Shown here: one piece after another, positions 1 to 9,247 of the stretch
Position numbering within the stretch: the stretch's first letter is position 1
Layout of the letters: each line of letters opens with the position of its first letter
DNA from: Porphyromonas catoniae ATCC 51270
Lineage (GTDB): Bacteria; Bacteroidota; Bacteroidia; Bacteroidales; Porphyromonadaceae
Length of the DNA: 64,000 bases
Assembly: GCF_000565015.1 (NCBI RefSeq)
Contig: NZ_JDFF01000001.1
Coordinates: 26,603-90,602, forward strand
Direction: 5' to 3'
The notes under the pieces: generated by a model
What the model was told of the DNA's origin: nothing
The model's database searches: none
The model's input: only the letters and a program-made list of their open reading frames with translations
Translations under genes and position numbers: made by a program

Positions 1-178
1 CCTGCTCTGAGAACGAAGCCTCCGCCATAGCCATCTCACCCATGATACTCTGCATGGTGCGGACGTCTACTCGCTTCCAGCCTTGGGAGCGACAACCTAT
101 CCCAACGCAGATCACGAGGAATAGGAGTGAAAGATAGGCTAGGAGCTTCGGTCGCATGAAATGGACATCCGCGGGCAT
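1..178 (-). CDS. DUF4296-like lipoprotein, C-terminus cut by window edge
   Basis: Only the first 59 or so codons are in the window. The ATG is at 178, 2 bp after the lspA stop, so it is the last visible gene of the ileS operon. The N-terminus reads MPADVHFMRPKLLAYLSLLF, then a hydrophobic run ending at a Cys (VGIGC), which looks like a lipoprotein or export signal. A second in-frame Met (MRPKLL) could be the true start. After the Cys comes a stretch with MQSIMGEMAMAEASF, which resembles the conserved start of DUF4296 (M..I..dM..AEA), a Bacteroidota family of unknown function often found beside lspA. The family call is inferred from this short motif and the gene context. Confidence 0.6.
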   Translation of the reverse strand, partial: MPADVHFMRPKLLAYLSLLFLVICVGIGCRSQGWKRVDVRTMQSIMGEMAMAEASFSEQ

Positions 179-180
179 GG

Positions 181-849
181 CTAAGCTTCTGGGGGAGTAG
201 AGGAAGAATGCTTCTTCTTTTGAAGCAGCTCTAGGGCTGTGGTGCAGGTCTTACGGTAGAAGAGGAGCAAGGCAAGCACCCCAGTGGTGATGCAAGAGTC
301 GGCGAAGTTGAAGATCGGACTAAAGAAGATAAAGGGTTCACCTGCATGGATAGGGCTCCAACTGGGATAGGTTGTCCGTATGATTGGGAAGTAGAGCATG
401 TCTACGACCTTACCTTGTAGGAAGTCCCCATAGCCCTGCCCCCAAGAGACCAGCTGTGCCACCGACCCATGGCTTGAGGTGAATACCTCTCCGTAGAAGA
501 GGCAGTCTATGATATTACCGAAGCCTCCTGCTATGACGAGTGAGAGGCAGAGGTAAAAAGGTAGGCTGAACCGCCCTGTACGGATAATCCTGATGAGGAA
601 GTATAGGCCTGCACTCATGGCTAGGATACGGAAGAGTGTCAGTAGGAGCTTACTCCCAATAGTAATCCCGTACGCCATCCCCTCGTTCTCCACGAAGTAG
701 ATCTTGAACCACGAGGTGATCTCGTGCATCTCACCCTCGATCATCGTCGTCTTGACCCAGATCTTAGTCACTTGATCAATGACTAGAAGTAGGACGACAA
801 ATGCGAGGCAGATAAGTAGGTTGTTCCTTGTACCCTTGCCTTCGGTCAT
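181..849 (-). CDS. lspA: Lipoprotein signal peptidase (signal peptidase II)
   Basis: This inner-membrane aspartyl protease removes the signal peptide from prolipoproteins after lipid attachment. At 222 aa it is longer than the roughly 165 aa of E. coli LspA. It has several hydrophobic segments, the N-terminal motif IDQVTKIWVK, and the two catalytic-Asp motifs GNIID (Asp115) and FNFADSCI (Asp184). About 69 residues separate the two aspartates, more than in proteobacterial enzymes; this is an insertion of the kind seen in Bacteroidota. The usual Arg after the first Asp is Cys here. It sits 2 bp downstream of the TraR/DksA gene in the ileS operon. The call is secure. Confidence 0.95.
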   Translation of the reverse strand: MTEGKGTRNNLLICLAFVVLLLVIDQVTKIWVKTTMIEGEMHEITSWFKIYFVENEGMAYGITIGSKLLLTLFRILAMSAGLYFLIRIIRTGRFSLPFYLCLSLVIAGGFGNIIDCLFYGEVFTSSHGSVAQLVSWGQGYGDFLQGKVVDMLYFPIIRTTYPSWSPIHAGEPFIFFSPIFNFADSCITTGVLALLLFYRKTCTTALELLQKKKHSSSTPPEA

Positions 850-851
850 GC

Positions 852-1235
852 TTATTTCTTCTCGTTGAGCTTTGCCTCTATGCTCAGAGTGGCGTGAGGC
901 ACAGCACGTAGGCGTTCCTTAGGGATGAGCTTACCCGTCTCACGGCAGATGCCATAGGTCTTATTCTCTATACGGCGTAGGGCAGCCTGGAGGTTGTGGA
1001 TGAACTTCAGCAGACGCTCAGCCATACGTCCAGCCTCACCCTTGGAGAGCGAAGCTGCGCCTTCGTGGACAGCCTTAAAGGTAGGGAGCGTATCGGCTAC
1101 ATCATTCTCCGAGGAGTTTGTTGCACTGCCTCGCAGCAGCTCGTAGTCCTTAATAGCCTGATCCAGTTTGTGTAGGATCAGATCCTTGAACTCCTGGAGT
1201 TCCTCGTCCGTGTAGGAGGTTTTTTCTGTACTCAT
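852..1235 (-). CDS. TraR/DksA-family zinc-finger-like protein
   Basis: A 127-aa protein with an N-terminal helical coiled-coil part (about residues 8-90) and a C-terminal DksA/TraR segment YGICRETGKLIPKERLRAVP. DksA-type proteins bind the RNA polymerase secondary channel and tune rRNA and amino-acid promoters, often with ppGpp. The four-Cys zinc site is reduced here to one Cys (in GICRETG), so zinc binding is probably lost, as in the non-zinc DksA-like proteins. It lies between ileS and lspA, an order I recall as common in Bacteroidota. The family call is firm; whether it is the functional DksA is inference. Confidence 0.85.
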   Translation of the reverse strand: MSTEKTSYTDEELQEFKDLILHKLDQAIKDYELLRGSATNSSENDVADTLPTFKAVHEGAASLSKGEAGRMAERLLKFIHNLQAALRRIENKTYGICRETGKLIPKERLRAVPHATLSIEAKLNEKK

Positions 1236-1306
1236 GGGACAGTATAAATTAAATAGATGAGGAACGAGGAGCCTCAGAAGAGGCTTCCCTCGCTCTACTT
1301 ATTTCA

Positions 1307-4300
1307 CTAGTTGTTAGCCTGCTCAATGAAGATTGGGATGATTCGATCATCTATATCTAGCTCGAGGGTCGGAGTGAAGCCCATACGCTGGTCGATGCTG
1401 ACGGCTTGTACCTCATGGGCGATGTAGGAGCCGTAGAGGGTAAGCACCTTCGCTAGCTCCTCATCCTCGGGCAGGAGGACTCGGATACGGTCACTGACCT
1501 CGAAGCCACTCTGCTTCCTCAGATTCTGTATGCGGTTGATGAGTTCTCGTGCAGTACCCTCCAGGCGCAGCTCATCAGTGACCGTAATGTCTAGGGCAAT
1601 GGTGAGTGTCCCTTCGTTGGCCACGAGCCATCCGGGGATGTCCTCCGAATAGATATCCACATCCTCACGTTCGAGGGCGACCTCTGTGCCTGCAACATTT
1701 AGGGAGAGCGTACCTGCACGCTCCAGCTCTAGGATCTGAGCCTGCTCAAGGGTAGAGAGTGCCTCTGCTAGGGGCTTCATGATCTTACCATAGCGTGGCC
1801 CTAGCTTCTTGAAGTCGGGGCGAATACGCTTGACGAGGATCCCTTCGCCTCCGTCCGATACGAACTGCAGTTCCTTGAGATTGACCTCGCTAAGGATCAA
1901 TGGGATGATGGGCTCGATCGCAGCACGCTCCTCCGCACTCGTCACGGGGATCATAAGGCGCTGTAGGGGCTGACGCACCTTGATATTCACCTTACGTCTT
2001 AGGGCTAGCACCATAGAGCAGATGCTCTGTGCTAGGCTCATGCTTCGCTCTAGTTCGGCATTGATAGCAGAGCGATCTGCCACGGGGAAGTCTGCTAGGT
2101 GCACTGAGTGCTCCGTAGCATTCGTCCCTCGGCTGACGAGGTCTCGATAGAGCTGGTCAGCATAGAAGGGGGCAATAGGAGCCATGAGCTTCGCCACGGT
2201 GACCAAGCAGCGATAGAGAGTCTGGTAAGCGGAGAGCTTGTCGGTCGTCATCTCGCCTGCCCAGAAGCGGCGACGAGAGAGACGTACGTACCAGTTGCTC
2301 AGTTGCTCGGAGACGAAGTCCCCGATAGCACGAGCGGCCTTGGTGGGCTCGTAGTCCTCGAGATCACGGTCTACCTCTAGGATGAGGCTATTGAGGGCGG
2401 AGAGGATCCAGCGGTCAATCTCTGCTCGCTCGCTGAGGGACACTTCTGCAGCCTCTGCAGTGAAACCATCGAGGTTAGCATACAGAGCGAAGAACTGATA
2501 TGTATTATAGAGTGTGGCGAAGAACTTACGGCGCACCTCATCTATCCCCTCTAGATCAAACTTGAGGTTATCCCAAGGAGAGGAGTTGCTAATCATGTAC
2601 CAGCGTAGAGGATCTGAGCCGTATTCTTGGATTGTAGAGAAGGGGTCTACGGCGTTGCCGAGACGCTTACTCATCTTGTTCCCATTCTTGTCTAGTACGA
2701 GGCCGTTAGAGATAACAGCCTTGTAGGAGCTCTGGTGGGAGACCATCGTGGCGATGGCGTGAAGGGTGAAGAACCATCCACGGGTCTGGTCTACACCCTC
2801 TGCGATGAAGTCCGCAGGGAAGGCTCGGCCACTCTCCAGCAGGTCCTTATTCTCGAAGGGGTAGTGTAGCTGGGCATAGGGCATAGCACCTGAGTCAAAC
2901 CATACATCGATGAGGTCTGTCTCCCTGCGCATAGGCTTACCTGAGGGTGAGACGAGGATGAACTCATCCACATAGGGACGATGCAGGTCGATCTTGTCGT
3001 AGTTCTCCTGTGTATAGAGGCCGGGGGTAAAGTCTGCCCAAGGGTTCTTCTGCATGAAACCTGCCTGCACGGAGCGTTCTATCTCGTTGTAGAGCTCCTC
3101 GACAGAGCTGATGCAGATCTCCTCCTGCCCATCCTCTGTACGCCATATAGGTAGGGGGGTACCCCAATAGCGGCTACGGGAGAGGTTCCAGTCCTGGAGG
3201 TTCTCCAGCCACTTGCCAAAGCGTCCAGAGCCAGTGCTCTCGGGCTTCCAATTGATTTTATTATTGAGCTCCATCATCTCTTCCCTACATGCAGTGGTGC
3301 GTATGAACCAACTGTCTAGAGGGTAGTAGAGGACGGGCTTGTCTGTTCTCCAGCAGTGGGGATAGGAGTGTACGTGCTTCTCGATGCGGAAGACCTTACC
3401 CTGCCCCTTGAGGTGTAGTGCTATGGAGACATCTAGGCTCTCATCGCTCTCGGTGAGGGTCTCATCGTAGGCATTCTTGACAAATCGTCCAGCAAACTCG
3501 CCGTAGGCATCGACGTTCACTGAGGACAGTACGAACTGAGGGTCGAGGTCCTCTATACGGTAAAGTCGCCCACGCATGTCCACCATCGGACGCTCGTTGC
3601 CGTCTCTGTCTCGGACGAGGAGTGCCCCGATATTGCTCTGCTTGGCTACCTTGTTGTCATCAGCCCCGAAGGTAGGAGCGATGTGTACGATCCCCGTACC
3701 ATCACTCGTGGTAACGAAGTCACCTGAGATCACTCGGAAGGCATCCCCATTAGGGGTCATCCAGGGAAGTAGCTGCTCGTAGTGCATACCCACGAGTTCA
3801 CTACCCTGCCAGCGTCCGACGATCTGATAGGGGAGCTCCTTATCGCCCTTTTGGTAAGCCTGTAGTGCCTCTTCTCCCTCAAGCTCCTGAGCGAAGAGGG
3901 TATGCAACAGGGGCAGAGCTAGGACTATCGTGATGGGGTCACCGCTATAGGGGTTGAAGGTGCGTACGGCTACGTATTCGATCGTAGGCCCGACACAGAG
4001 AGCGGTGTTGGAGGGAAGTGTCCAGGGGGTTGTCGTCCAAGCGAGGAAGTAGGCAGCCCCGTGACCCTTCATCTCTTCCTTGGGATCCAGGATGGGGAAC
4101 TGTGCGATACAGGTCGTATCCTTCACGTCCCGATAGCATCCGGGCTGGTTCAGTTCGTGGGTACTGAGTCCGGTACCAGCTGCGGGGGAGTAGGGTTGTA
4201 TGGTGTAGCCTTTGTAGAGTAGCCCCTTCTTGTAGATGACGCTAAGGAGATACCAAAGACTCTCTATATATCTATTGTCATAGGTGATGTAGGGGTGCTT

Positions 4301-4738
4301 CATGTCCACCCAGTAGCCCATGAGACGTGTCAGTTCCTCCCATTCCTGAGTGTACTTCATCACCTCACGGCGACAAGCCGCATTGTAGTCAGCGACACTG
4401 ATACTCTTGCCGATGTCTTCCTTGGTGATCCCGAGGGCTTTCTCTACGCCTAGCTCCACGGGCAAGCCATGGGTATCCCAGCCTGCCTTACGGTCTACAC
4501 GATAGCCCTTCATCGTCTTATACCGACAGAAGATATCCTTGATTGAGCGAGCCATGACGTGGTGAATACCCGGCATACCATTAGCAGAGGGTGGGCCTTC
4601 GTAGAAGACAAACGAGGGAGCACCCTCTCTCAGTGCTAGGCTTCGGGCGAAGAGATCTTCTTCTTGCCACTGGTGCAGGACCTTCTGGTTGATCCCTGCT
4701 AGCAGTAAGCTCTCGTATTCAGGGAACTTATGGCTCAT
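1307..4738 (-). CDS. ileS: Isoleucyl-tRNA synthetase
   Basis: A 1143-aa class I aminoacyl-tRNA synthetase that charges tRNA-Ile. The HIGH-type motif is HHVM at residues 59-62, within PSANGMPGIHHV. The CP1 editing domain contains TTTPWTLPSNTA. The KMSKR motif (NKMSKRLGN) lies near residue 686, followed by the anticodon-binding domain. The length, the HHV-type signature and the lack of an obvious C-terminal zinc cluster fit the longer, eukaryote-like IleRS clade common in Bacteroidota, which is typically less sensitive to mupirocin; that last point is family knowledge, not seen here. It is the first gene of the operon ileS-traR/dksA-lspA-DUF4296. Start ATG at 4738; promoter box at 4827-4834. 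Confidence 0.97.
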   Translation of the reverse strand: MSHKFPEYESLLLAGINQKVLHQWQEEDLFARSLALREGAPSFVFYEGPPSANGMPGIHHVMARSIKDIFCRYKTMKGYRVDRKAGWDTHGLPVELGVEKALGITKEDIGKSISVADYNAACRREVMKYTQEWEELTRLMGYWVDMKHPYITYDNRYIESLWYLLSVIYKKGLLYKGYTIQPYSPAAGTGLSTHELNQPGCYRDVKDTTCIAQFPILDPKEEMKGHGAAYFLAWTTTPWTLPSNTALCVGPTIEYVAVRTFNPYSGDPITIVLALPLLHTLFAQELEGEEALQAYQKGDKELPYQIVGRWQGSELVGMHYEQLLPWMTPNGDAFRVISGDFVTTSDGTGIVHIAPTFGADDNKVAKQSNIGALLVRDRDGNERPMVDMRGRLYRIEDLDPQFVLSSVNVDAYGEFAGRFVKNAYDETLTESDESLDVSIALHLKGQGKVFRIEKHVHSYPHCWRTDKPVLYYPLDSWFIRTTACREEMMELNNKINWKPESTGSGRFGKWLENLQDWNLSRSRYWGTPLPIWRTEDGQEEICISSVEELYNEIERSVQAGFMQKNPWADFTPGLYTQENYDKIDLHRPYVDEFILVSPSGKPMRRETDLIDVWFDSGAMPYAQLHYPFENKDLLESGRAFPADFIAEGVDQTRGWFFTLHAIATMVSHQSSYKAVISNGLVLDKNGNKMSKRLGNAVDPFSTIQEYGSDPLRWYMISNSSPWDNLKFDLEGIDEVRRKFFATLYNTYQFFALYANLDGFTAEAAEVSLSERAEIDRWILSALNSLILEVDRDLEDYEPTKAARAIGDFVSEQLSNWYVRLSRRRFWAGEMTTDKLSAYQTLYRCLVTVAKLMAPIAPFYADQLYRDLVSRGTNATEHSVHLADFPVADRSAINAELERSMSLAQSICSMVLALRRKVNIKVRQPLQRLMIPVTSAEERAAIEPIIPLILSEVNLKELQFVSDGGEGILVKRIRPDFKKLGPRYGKIMKPLAEALSTLEQAQILELERAGTLSLNVAGTEVALEREDVDIYSEDIPGWLVANEGTLTIALDITVTDELRLEGTARELINRIQNLRKQSGFEVSDRIRVLLPEDEELAKVLTLYGSYIAHEVQAVSIDQRMGFTPTLELDIDDRIIPIFIEQANN

Positions 4739-4826
4739 ATATCTGTACCTGTTATAAATATGTAGTGGGCAAGAGCGACTGCTACAGCAGCCTATCCTCC
4801 CCCGCAGTATATACTAAAAAACGCTA

Positions 4827-4834
4827 CAAAGATA
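4827..4834 (-). promoter_or_regulatory. Putative -7 box for ileS operon
   Basis: On the minus strand this reads TATCTTTG, a match to the Bacteroidota -7 consensus TAnnTTTG, about 90 nt before the ileS ATG. No clear -33 TTTG is seen at the usual distance. Confidence 0.5.
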
Positions 4835-5104
4835 CATTTTTACCCCATACGACCCGAAAGGTAGACCTCGCTCTACCCTTCCCCTTTTGCCACGATGTAG
4901 GCGTACAAAAAGGATTAGATGAGCCTTCCTGCTCCTCGAGCGTGAGCATATACCACACCCCTTTCTGTCCTTGCTCTCATACAAATTGAGAAGAATACTC
5001 AGCCTTACCAGAAAAGCCACCCCGCCTCTCCTTCATTTATCCCTCATAGCCCCTCTCTGGGTCTCCTCCCTCCCCTAGAATAGGATTGTTTCACTCCCCC
5101 TAAA

Positions 5105-5196
5105 TAGTTATCCCCGTAACCTCGGAGGAGGTTACGGGGATAACCCCCTAGAGGTTCCCTCAGTACCTCTTATGAGATTACGAGGATACCTATCTG
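5105..5196. repeat. Intergenic array, 4 x 23 bp, GAGGT..TACC type
   Basis: Four phased units start at 5105, 5128, 5151 and 5174. Unit cores include GAGGTTACGGGGATAAC (unit 2) and its exact reverse complement GTTATCCCCGTAACCTC (unit 1), giving a 17-bp perfect inverted repeat at 5107-5123/5128-5144. Unit 3 reads GAGGTTCCCTCAGTACCTC. A possible fifth, decayed unit follows at 5197-5219. The array lies between the porT stop and the ileS start, both genes on the minus strand. Its unit 3 shares CCCTCAGTACCTC with unit 2 of the array at 33998. The rest of the gap (4835-5104) shows nothing recognisable. Confidence 0.8.
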
Positions 5197-5234
5197 AGGG
5201 CTTATCTATTGGGGTAAAAGCACCCTAGGAAACC

Positions 5235-5957
5235 CTACTCAAAGCTAAAGGAGAGAAGAACCATACGAGACGCTGCTCGCTCAATGGCGTGTGTGTAGTA
5301 GATGCGATGGTCATCACGAAGGTCTGTACGCTTGGCATCTAAGGCGTTCGAGAGTCCGTAGCTCAAGGTAAGCTGGGGTGAGAGCTTGAAGAGGCGAAAG
5401 TACAGGTCACAGCCAAAGCCAAGCATGGCCCCATAATCCAATGCCTTTAGCCTCAGCACATCCCCCCTTCGTCCACCGAGGAAACTACCAGCATAAATCC
5501 CAGCAGAGATGAACGGACGTATATTGCCGAGGCGCATCGCCCCCCACTTCAACTCCAGTGGCAGAGTCACGGAATGCATCTTCACCGAGTGGCTAGCAAC
5601 CCGACTGCGCCCATCCGTATAGTCCACCTCCGTCTCCCCCAGATGAAGCGTGGGCATGAGCCGAAGCTCAAGACTAGGTACAAGCACTACCCCACCGATA
5701 ACCCCCACACTAAAGCCAGGCTGGTAGCTCGGGGTATCTGCCCAGAGTGACGTACCCTCGGGTGTCATATAGCCTCGGTTCGTGATCCTGAGATCAGGGG
5801 CGTGCATCCCAAGCCTAAAGCCCAGATAGTACTTGCGCAGATCAACGTAGGGCTGGTGCTGAATTACCTCCCTTTGCGCCCAAGCCTGCCCCCCTCCCGA
5901 ACAGACGGAGACAAAGAGGGTCAAACCAGCACACAACAGGGAGAAGGGACGACGCAT
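5235..5957 (-). CDS. porT: Type IX secretion protein PorT
   Basis: A 240-aa protein with a signal peptide (residues 1-27, ending around QAWAQ) and a beta-barrel-like body. I recognise it as PorT, an outer-membrane protein required for the type IX secretion system that exports gingipain-type proteins in Porphyromonas. Recognisable stretches are QPGFSVGVIGGVV, LELRLMPTLHLGE, the C-terminal ALDAKRTDLRDD, and the end RAASRMVLLSFSFE with a terminal aromatic suited to barrel insertion. It is 20 bp downstream of an ECF sigma gene on the same strand, so the two are probably co-transcribed, and porX lies divergently on the other side of the sigma gene. Recognition is from memory of the P. gingivalis protein, not from a search. 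Confidence 0.88.
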   Translation of the reverse strand: MRRPFSLLCAGLTLFVSVCSGGGQAWAQREVIQHQPYVDLRKYYLGFRLGMHAPDLRITNRGYMTPEGTSLWADTPSYQPGFSVGVIGGVVLVPSLELRLMPTLHLGETEVDYTDGRSRVASHSVKMHSVTLPLELKWGAMRLGNIRPFISAGIYAGSFLGGRRGDVLRLKALDYGAMLGFGCDLYFRLFKLSPQLTLSYGLSNALDAKRTDLRDDHRIYYTHAIERAASRMVLLSFSFE

Positions 5958-5977
5958 AGGGAGATGGAGTGGACGGG

Positions 5978-6559
5978 TTAAGAGCGCATGTGCCGCTTGA
6001 GGTGACCTAGTGCATAGCGCATGCGTCCGAGGGCAGTATTGATACTGACACCCGTTTGCTCTGCGATTTCCTTGAAGCTAAGTTCCTCCCAATAGCGCAG
6101 GCGCACGACCTCCTGTTGCTCGGCAGAGAGGCTACTGATACCCGCACTGAGCTCGGAGAGGTGCTCTCGGAAGATGATTGCCTCCTCCGCGCTGAGATCA
6201 CCAGAGGCTACCTGCAACGTCTGTACAACGCCCTCAGGATTGTCACTCTCAAGAGGCTGGGAGGTGCCACGAGCTTTCTGCCTACGGAAGTAGTCAATCA
6301 CAAGGTTATGTGCCACCCTACCTAGCCAGCTCTTGAACTTACCCTCGGCCGTGTACCGACCTTGTCTGATGGTAAGCATGACCTTGATGAAGACGTCTTG
6401 AAAGACATCCTCTACTTGGTCTTCGTCAGAGATGGAAAAGCGGATAAAGGTGTGCACGTAGGCATCGTGCCTCGTTAGTAGCTCGTTGAAAGCCTCATCG
6501 CAACCTTTAGCATAGAGATGAACGAGTTCATCATCCTTCATGCCTTCATATCGTTTCAT
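5978..6559 (-). CDS. ECF-type RNA polymerase sigma factor
   Basis: A 193-aa sigma-70 family factor of the extracytoplasmic-function type. Region 2 is seen in DQVEDVFQDVFIKVM and KSWLGRVAHNLVIDYFRR; region 4 is the C-terminal helix-turn-helix with LSFKEIAEQTGVSINTALGRMRYALGHLK. I chose the ATG at 6559 (MKRYEGMKDDELV); the reading frame is open further upstream, but those residues do not resemble sigma factors. No anti-sigma gene is adjacent. It precedes porT by 20 bp and is divergent from porX. In P. gingivalis an ECF factor called SigP works with PorX to activate T9SS genes, so this could be its counterpart. That assignment is inference from position. Confidence 0.9.
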   Translation of the reverse strand: MKRYEGMKDDELVHLYAKGCDEAFNELLTRHDAYVHTFIRFSISDEDQVEDVFQDVFIKVMLTIRQGRYTAEGKFKSWLGRVAHNLVIDYFRRQKARGTSQPLESDNPEGVVQTLQVASGDLSAEEAIIFREHLSELSAGISSLSAEQQEVVRLRYWEELSFKEIAEQTGVSINTALGRMRYALGHLKRHMRS

Positions 6560-7046
6560 TGTCGTCTTGTTTTTAAGCCCTGATACTCCGGTCGGCATAG
6601 GGTAATCACCCCGAGAACACGGCATCAAAGGCTCGACTATACATTATTCAGATATGTAGAGTTGCTTCTATAGGCGCTTTCAGCTTGTTGTACTAACTAA
6701 TTCTATGATGGTTGATAAATGTATTCCCTTACGCATCAAGGGCTTTACTGATTGCAAATTAAATGATATGTTTCGATAGTTCCAAATCATAGCTCCCCTA
6801 AAGTAGCTGAAGGGCAGGCAAATGGGAGACAGGGAGACCCTTAGTCAAGATGAACATAAACCCATAATTATCAATCATATAAAACAAAAATATAGACAGG
6901 CAATAGGACAAGTATATTCCCCTCTATATCCTCCCTATCGATACCTCTGCCGACGTCTCACTCAAGACCTATTCCGACGAATAATGTATCTTAGTGGTGC
7001 ATTTGCTTCGTTATTACACTAAAGTTTTTTCCCTTCCACCAAAAGA
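6560..7046. other. Divergent intergenic region between sigma-porT and porX
   Basis: A 487-bp AT-rich gap between the sigma factor start and the porX start. It must carry both promoters, but I find no clean TAnnTTTG box on either strand. Near misses are GTATCTTAG around 6988 on the plus strand and CAAATTAA or CAAATCAT on the minus strand. I see no 22-24-bp array and no convincing gene; the 66-codon frame at 6822-7022 has no recognisable features. Confidence 0.5.
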
Positions 7047-8600
7047 ATGAGTACAAACAAGGTATATCAAATCCTCTGGGCAGACGATGAAATCGACCTG
7101 CTCAAGCCCCATATCCTCTTCCTCCAGAGCAAGGGCTACGAAGTAACGCCTGTCCTTAGTGGCAATGACGCAATAGATGCAGTGCAGAACCAGAGCTTCG
7201 ACCTCATCTTCCTCGACGAACACATGCCTGGCTTAACAGGGCTAGATACCCTACAGCGCATCAAAGAGCTCGCCCCATTCGTCCCCATTGTCATGGTGAC
7301 CAAGAGCGAAGAAGAGGAACTGATGAATCAGGCAATCGGTGGTAAAATCACAGACTACCTAATCAAGCCAGTAAATCCCAATCAGCTCCTCCTTTCACTG
7401 AAGAAGAACTTGCATCAAAGCTCTATCATCAACGAGGCAATGACGATGAACTATCGCCAAGAGTTCGCCCAACTCAGTGCCCAGATGAGTGACCGTCTCA
7501 GCCTAGAGGAGTGGAAGGAACTCTACCGACGCCTCGTCCACTGGGAGCTCGAGCTAGAGAATGGAGATACCCAGATGAGTGAACTGCTGGAGATGCAGAA
7601 GTCCGAGGCTGGACGTCTCTTCTGCCGCTTCATTGCCCGTAATTACGAAGGCTGGATACGAGAGCCATCTACTCGCCCGATCATGAGCCCAGACCTATTC
7701 AAGACAAAGGTCTTCCCCCTCCTTGATGCAGGCGAGAAGGTCTTCTTCATCTTGATCGATAACTTCCGCTATGACCAGTGGGAGACAGTCAAGGGGATGC
7801 TGAGTGAGTTCTACACCTTCGATGAAGACCTTTATCTCTCGATCCTGCCAACAGCGACGCAGTATGCTCGCAATGCCATCTTCTCGGGGCTCATGCCCCT
7901 TGATATCGCCAAGATGTTCCCCGACCTGTGGGTAGACGAAGAGAGTGAAGAGGGAAAGAACCTCAACGAAGAGCCAATGATCCAAACACTCTTGCAGCGT
8001 TATCGCAAGAACTATACCTTCTCTTACAACAAGGTCTATGAAGCACGCTTCGGTGAACGATTACTCGGTGGTCTAAATGGGCTCAAGCAGTACCCTCTGA
8101 ACGTGATTGTGCTTAACTTCGTCGATATGCTCTCGCATGCACGTACCGAGAGCAAGATGATTCGTGAGCTAGCAAACACAGAGGCTGCCTACCGCTCGCT
8201 GACGAAGAGTTGGTTCCGCCACTCCACAACCTACAACCTCTTCAAGCACATCGCAGAGATGGGCTATCGGGTCATCCTCACGACTGACCATGGTACCATC
8301 CGAGTGAACAACCCCGTGAAGATCATCGGCGACAAGAACACGAACACCAACCTTAGGTACAAGGTAGGCAAGTCCCTATCCTATAATCCCAAGGAGGTAT
8401 ATGAAATCGCAGTACCTGCTAAGATTGGCTTACCCCAAGTAAACCTCTCTGACAAGTATGTCTTCTCCTATGGGAACGATTTCTTTGCCTACCCCAACAA
8501 CTACAACTACTACGTGCAGTACTATAAAGATACCTTCCAGCACGGAGGGATCTCGATGGAGGAAATGCTCATCCCCATCATCACCATGCAACCCAAATAA
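7047..8600 (+). CDS. porX: PorX, two-component response regulator with PglZ domain
   Basis: A 517-aa protein, close to the length of P. gingivalis PorX. The N-terminal receiver domain (residues 1-125) has the acidic pair in WADDE, phospho-acceptor Asp57 in LIFLDEHMPG, and the Lys in DYLIKPVNP. A helical linker follows (about 130-200), then a C-terminal PglZ/alkaline-phosphatase-fold domain with FFILIDNFRYDQW, NVIVLNFVDMLSHA and TTDHGTIRVNNP, which supply metal-binding Asp and His residues. PorX is paired with the histidine kinase PorY (not in the window) and controls type IX secretion genes; family studies report oligonucleotide phosphodiesterase activity for the PglZ domain. Downstream is a HAD gene at a 6-bp gap. 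Confidence 0.95.
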   Translation: MSTNKVYQILWADDEIDLLKPHILFLQSKGYEVTPVLSGNDAIDAVQNQSFDLIFLDEHMPGLTGLDTLQRIKELAPFVPIVMVTKSEEEELMNQAIGGKITDYLIKPVNPNQLLLSLKKNLHQSSIINEAMTMNYRQEFAQLSAQMSDRLSLEEWKELYRRLVHWELELENGDTQMSELLEMQKSEAGRLFCRFIARNYEGWIREPSTRPIMSPDLFKTKVFPLLDAGEKVFFILIDNFRYDQWETVKGMLSEFYTFDEDLYLSILPTATQYARNAIFSGLMPLDIAKMFPDLWVDEESEEGKNLNEEPMIQTLLQRYRKNYTFSYNKVYEARFGERLLGGLNGLKQYPLNVIVLNFVDMLSHARTESKMIRELANTEAAYRSLTKSWFRHSTTYNLFKHIAEMGYRVILTTDHGTIRVNNPVKIIGDKNTNTNLRYKVGKSLSYNPKEVYEIAVPAKIGLPQVNLSDKYVFSYGNDFFAYPNNYNYYVQYYKDTFQHGGISMEEMLIPIITMQPK

Positions 8601-8606
8601 GTTTAG

Positions 8607-9242
8607 ATGATAAGAAACATAGTATTTGACCTCGGCGGCGTGCTCTTCACCCTAGATAGGGAGGAGGCACTTCGTCGCTTTGAGGCCCTCGGGGTGCCTG
8701 ACGTCGAGAAGATGCTTGACCCCTACTTACAGAGTGGCTATTTCCTACAAGTGGAGGATGGTCGGATGACCGAGCCAGAGTTTCGATCAGCACTCAGCTC
8801 TACCTCGGGCAGAGAACTCTCCTACGATGAGATTGCCCATGCTTACTTTGGCTTCCTACGAGAGGTGGATGTGTACAAATTTGACTTCATCGCTGAGGAG
8901 CTAGGGGACTATCGCATATTCATCCTCTCCAATACCAACCCCTACGTGATGGACTTCTGCGAGAGCGACCGCTTCCTACCCAACGGACGGACTCTCTCCT
9001 CGTACTGCGAGAAGAAGTTTGCATCATGCGAAATGGGCTTAGTCAAGCCCGATCCCAAGATCTTTGAACGTATGCTCAGCGAAGGGAATATGGTACCGAG
9101 CGAGACGCTCTTCCTTGATGATGGGCCAAACAATGTAGCCACAGCAGCCACTTTCGGCATACATACCTATTGCCCCAAGAATGGTGAAGACTGGCGCCCC
9201 GCACTACGTACGCTACTCAAGGAGCTAAATACCAAGGGGTAA
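8607..9242 (+). CDS. HAD-superfamily hydrolase (subclass IA phosphatase)
   Basis: A 211-aa haloacid-dehalogenase-fold protein. Motif I is FDLGGVLF with nucleophile Asp8, motif II is ILSNTN, motif III is the Lys in LVKPDPKIFE, and motif IV is LFLDDGPNNV. A helical cap lies between motifs I and II (about residues 15-95). Such enzymes dephosphorylate small phosphometabolites; the substrate cannot be told from sequence. It starts 6 bp after the porX stop and is probably transcribed with it, but nothing else suggests a role in secretion. Confidence 0.88.
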   Translation: MIRNIVFDLGGVLFTLDREEALRRFEALGVPDVEKMLDPYLQSGYFLQVEDGRMTEPEFRSALSSTSGRELSYDEIAHAYFGFLREVDVYKFDFIAEELGDYRIFILSNTNPYVMDFCESDRFLPNGRTLSSYCEKKFASCEMGLVKPDPKIFERMLSEGNMVPSETLFLDDGPNNVATAATFGIHTYCPKNGEDWRPALRTLLKELNTKG

Positions 9243-9247
9243 TTGAC

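Noticed and set aside
2108..2380. Many open frames opposite ileS, ABC-F, pflB, uvrA and other large genes.
   Set aside because: They lie antisense or out of frame to well-supported genes and have no domain or start-signal support.
5978..6628. A longer sigma-factor start at 6628.
   Set aside because: The extra 23 residues do not resemble ECF sigma N-termini; the ATG at 6559 fits the family.
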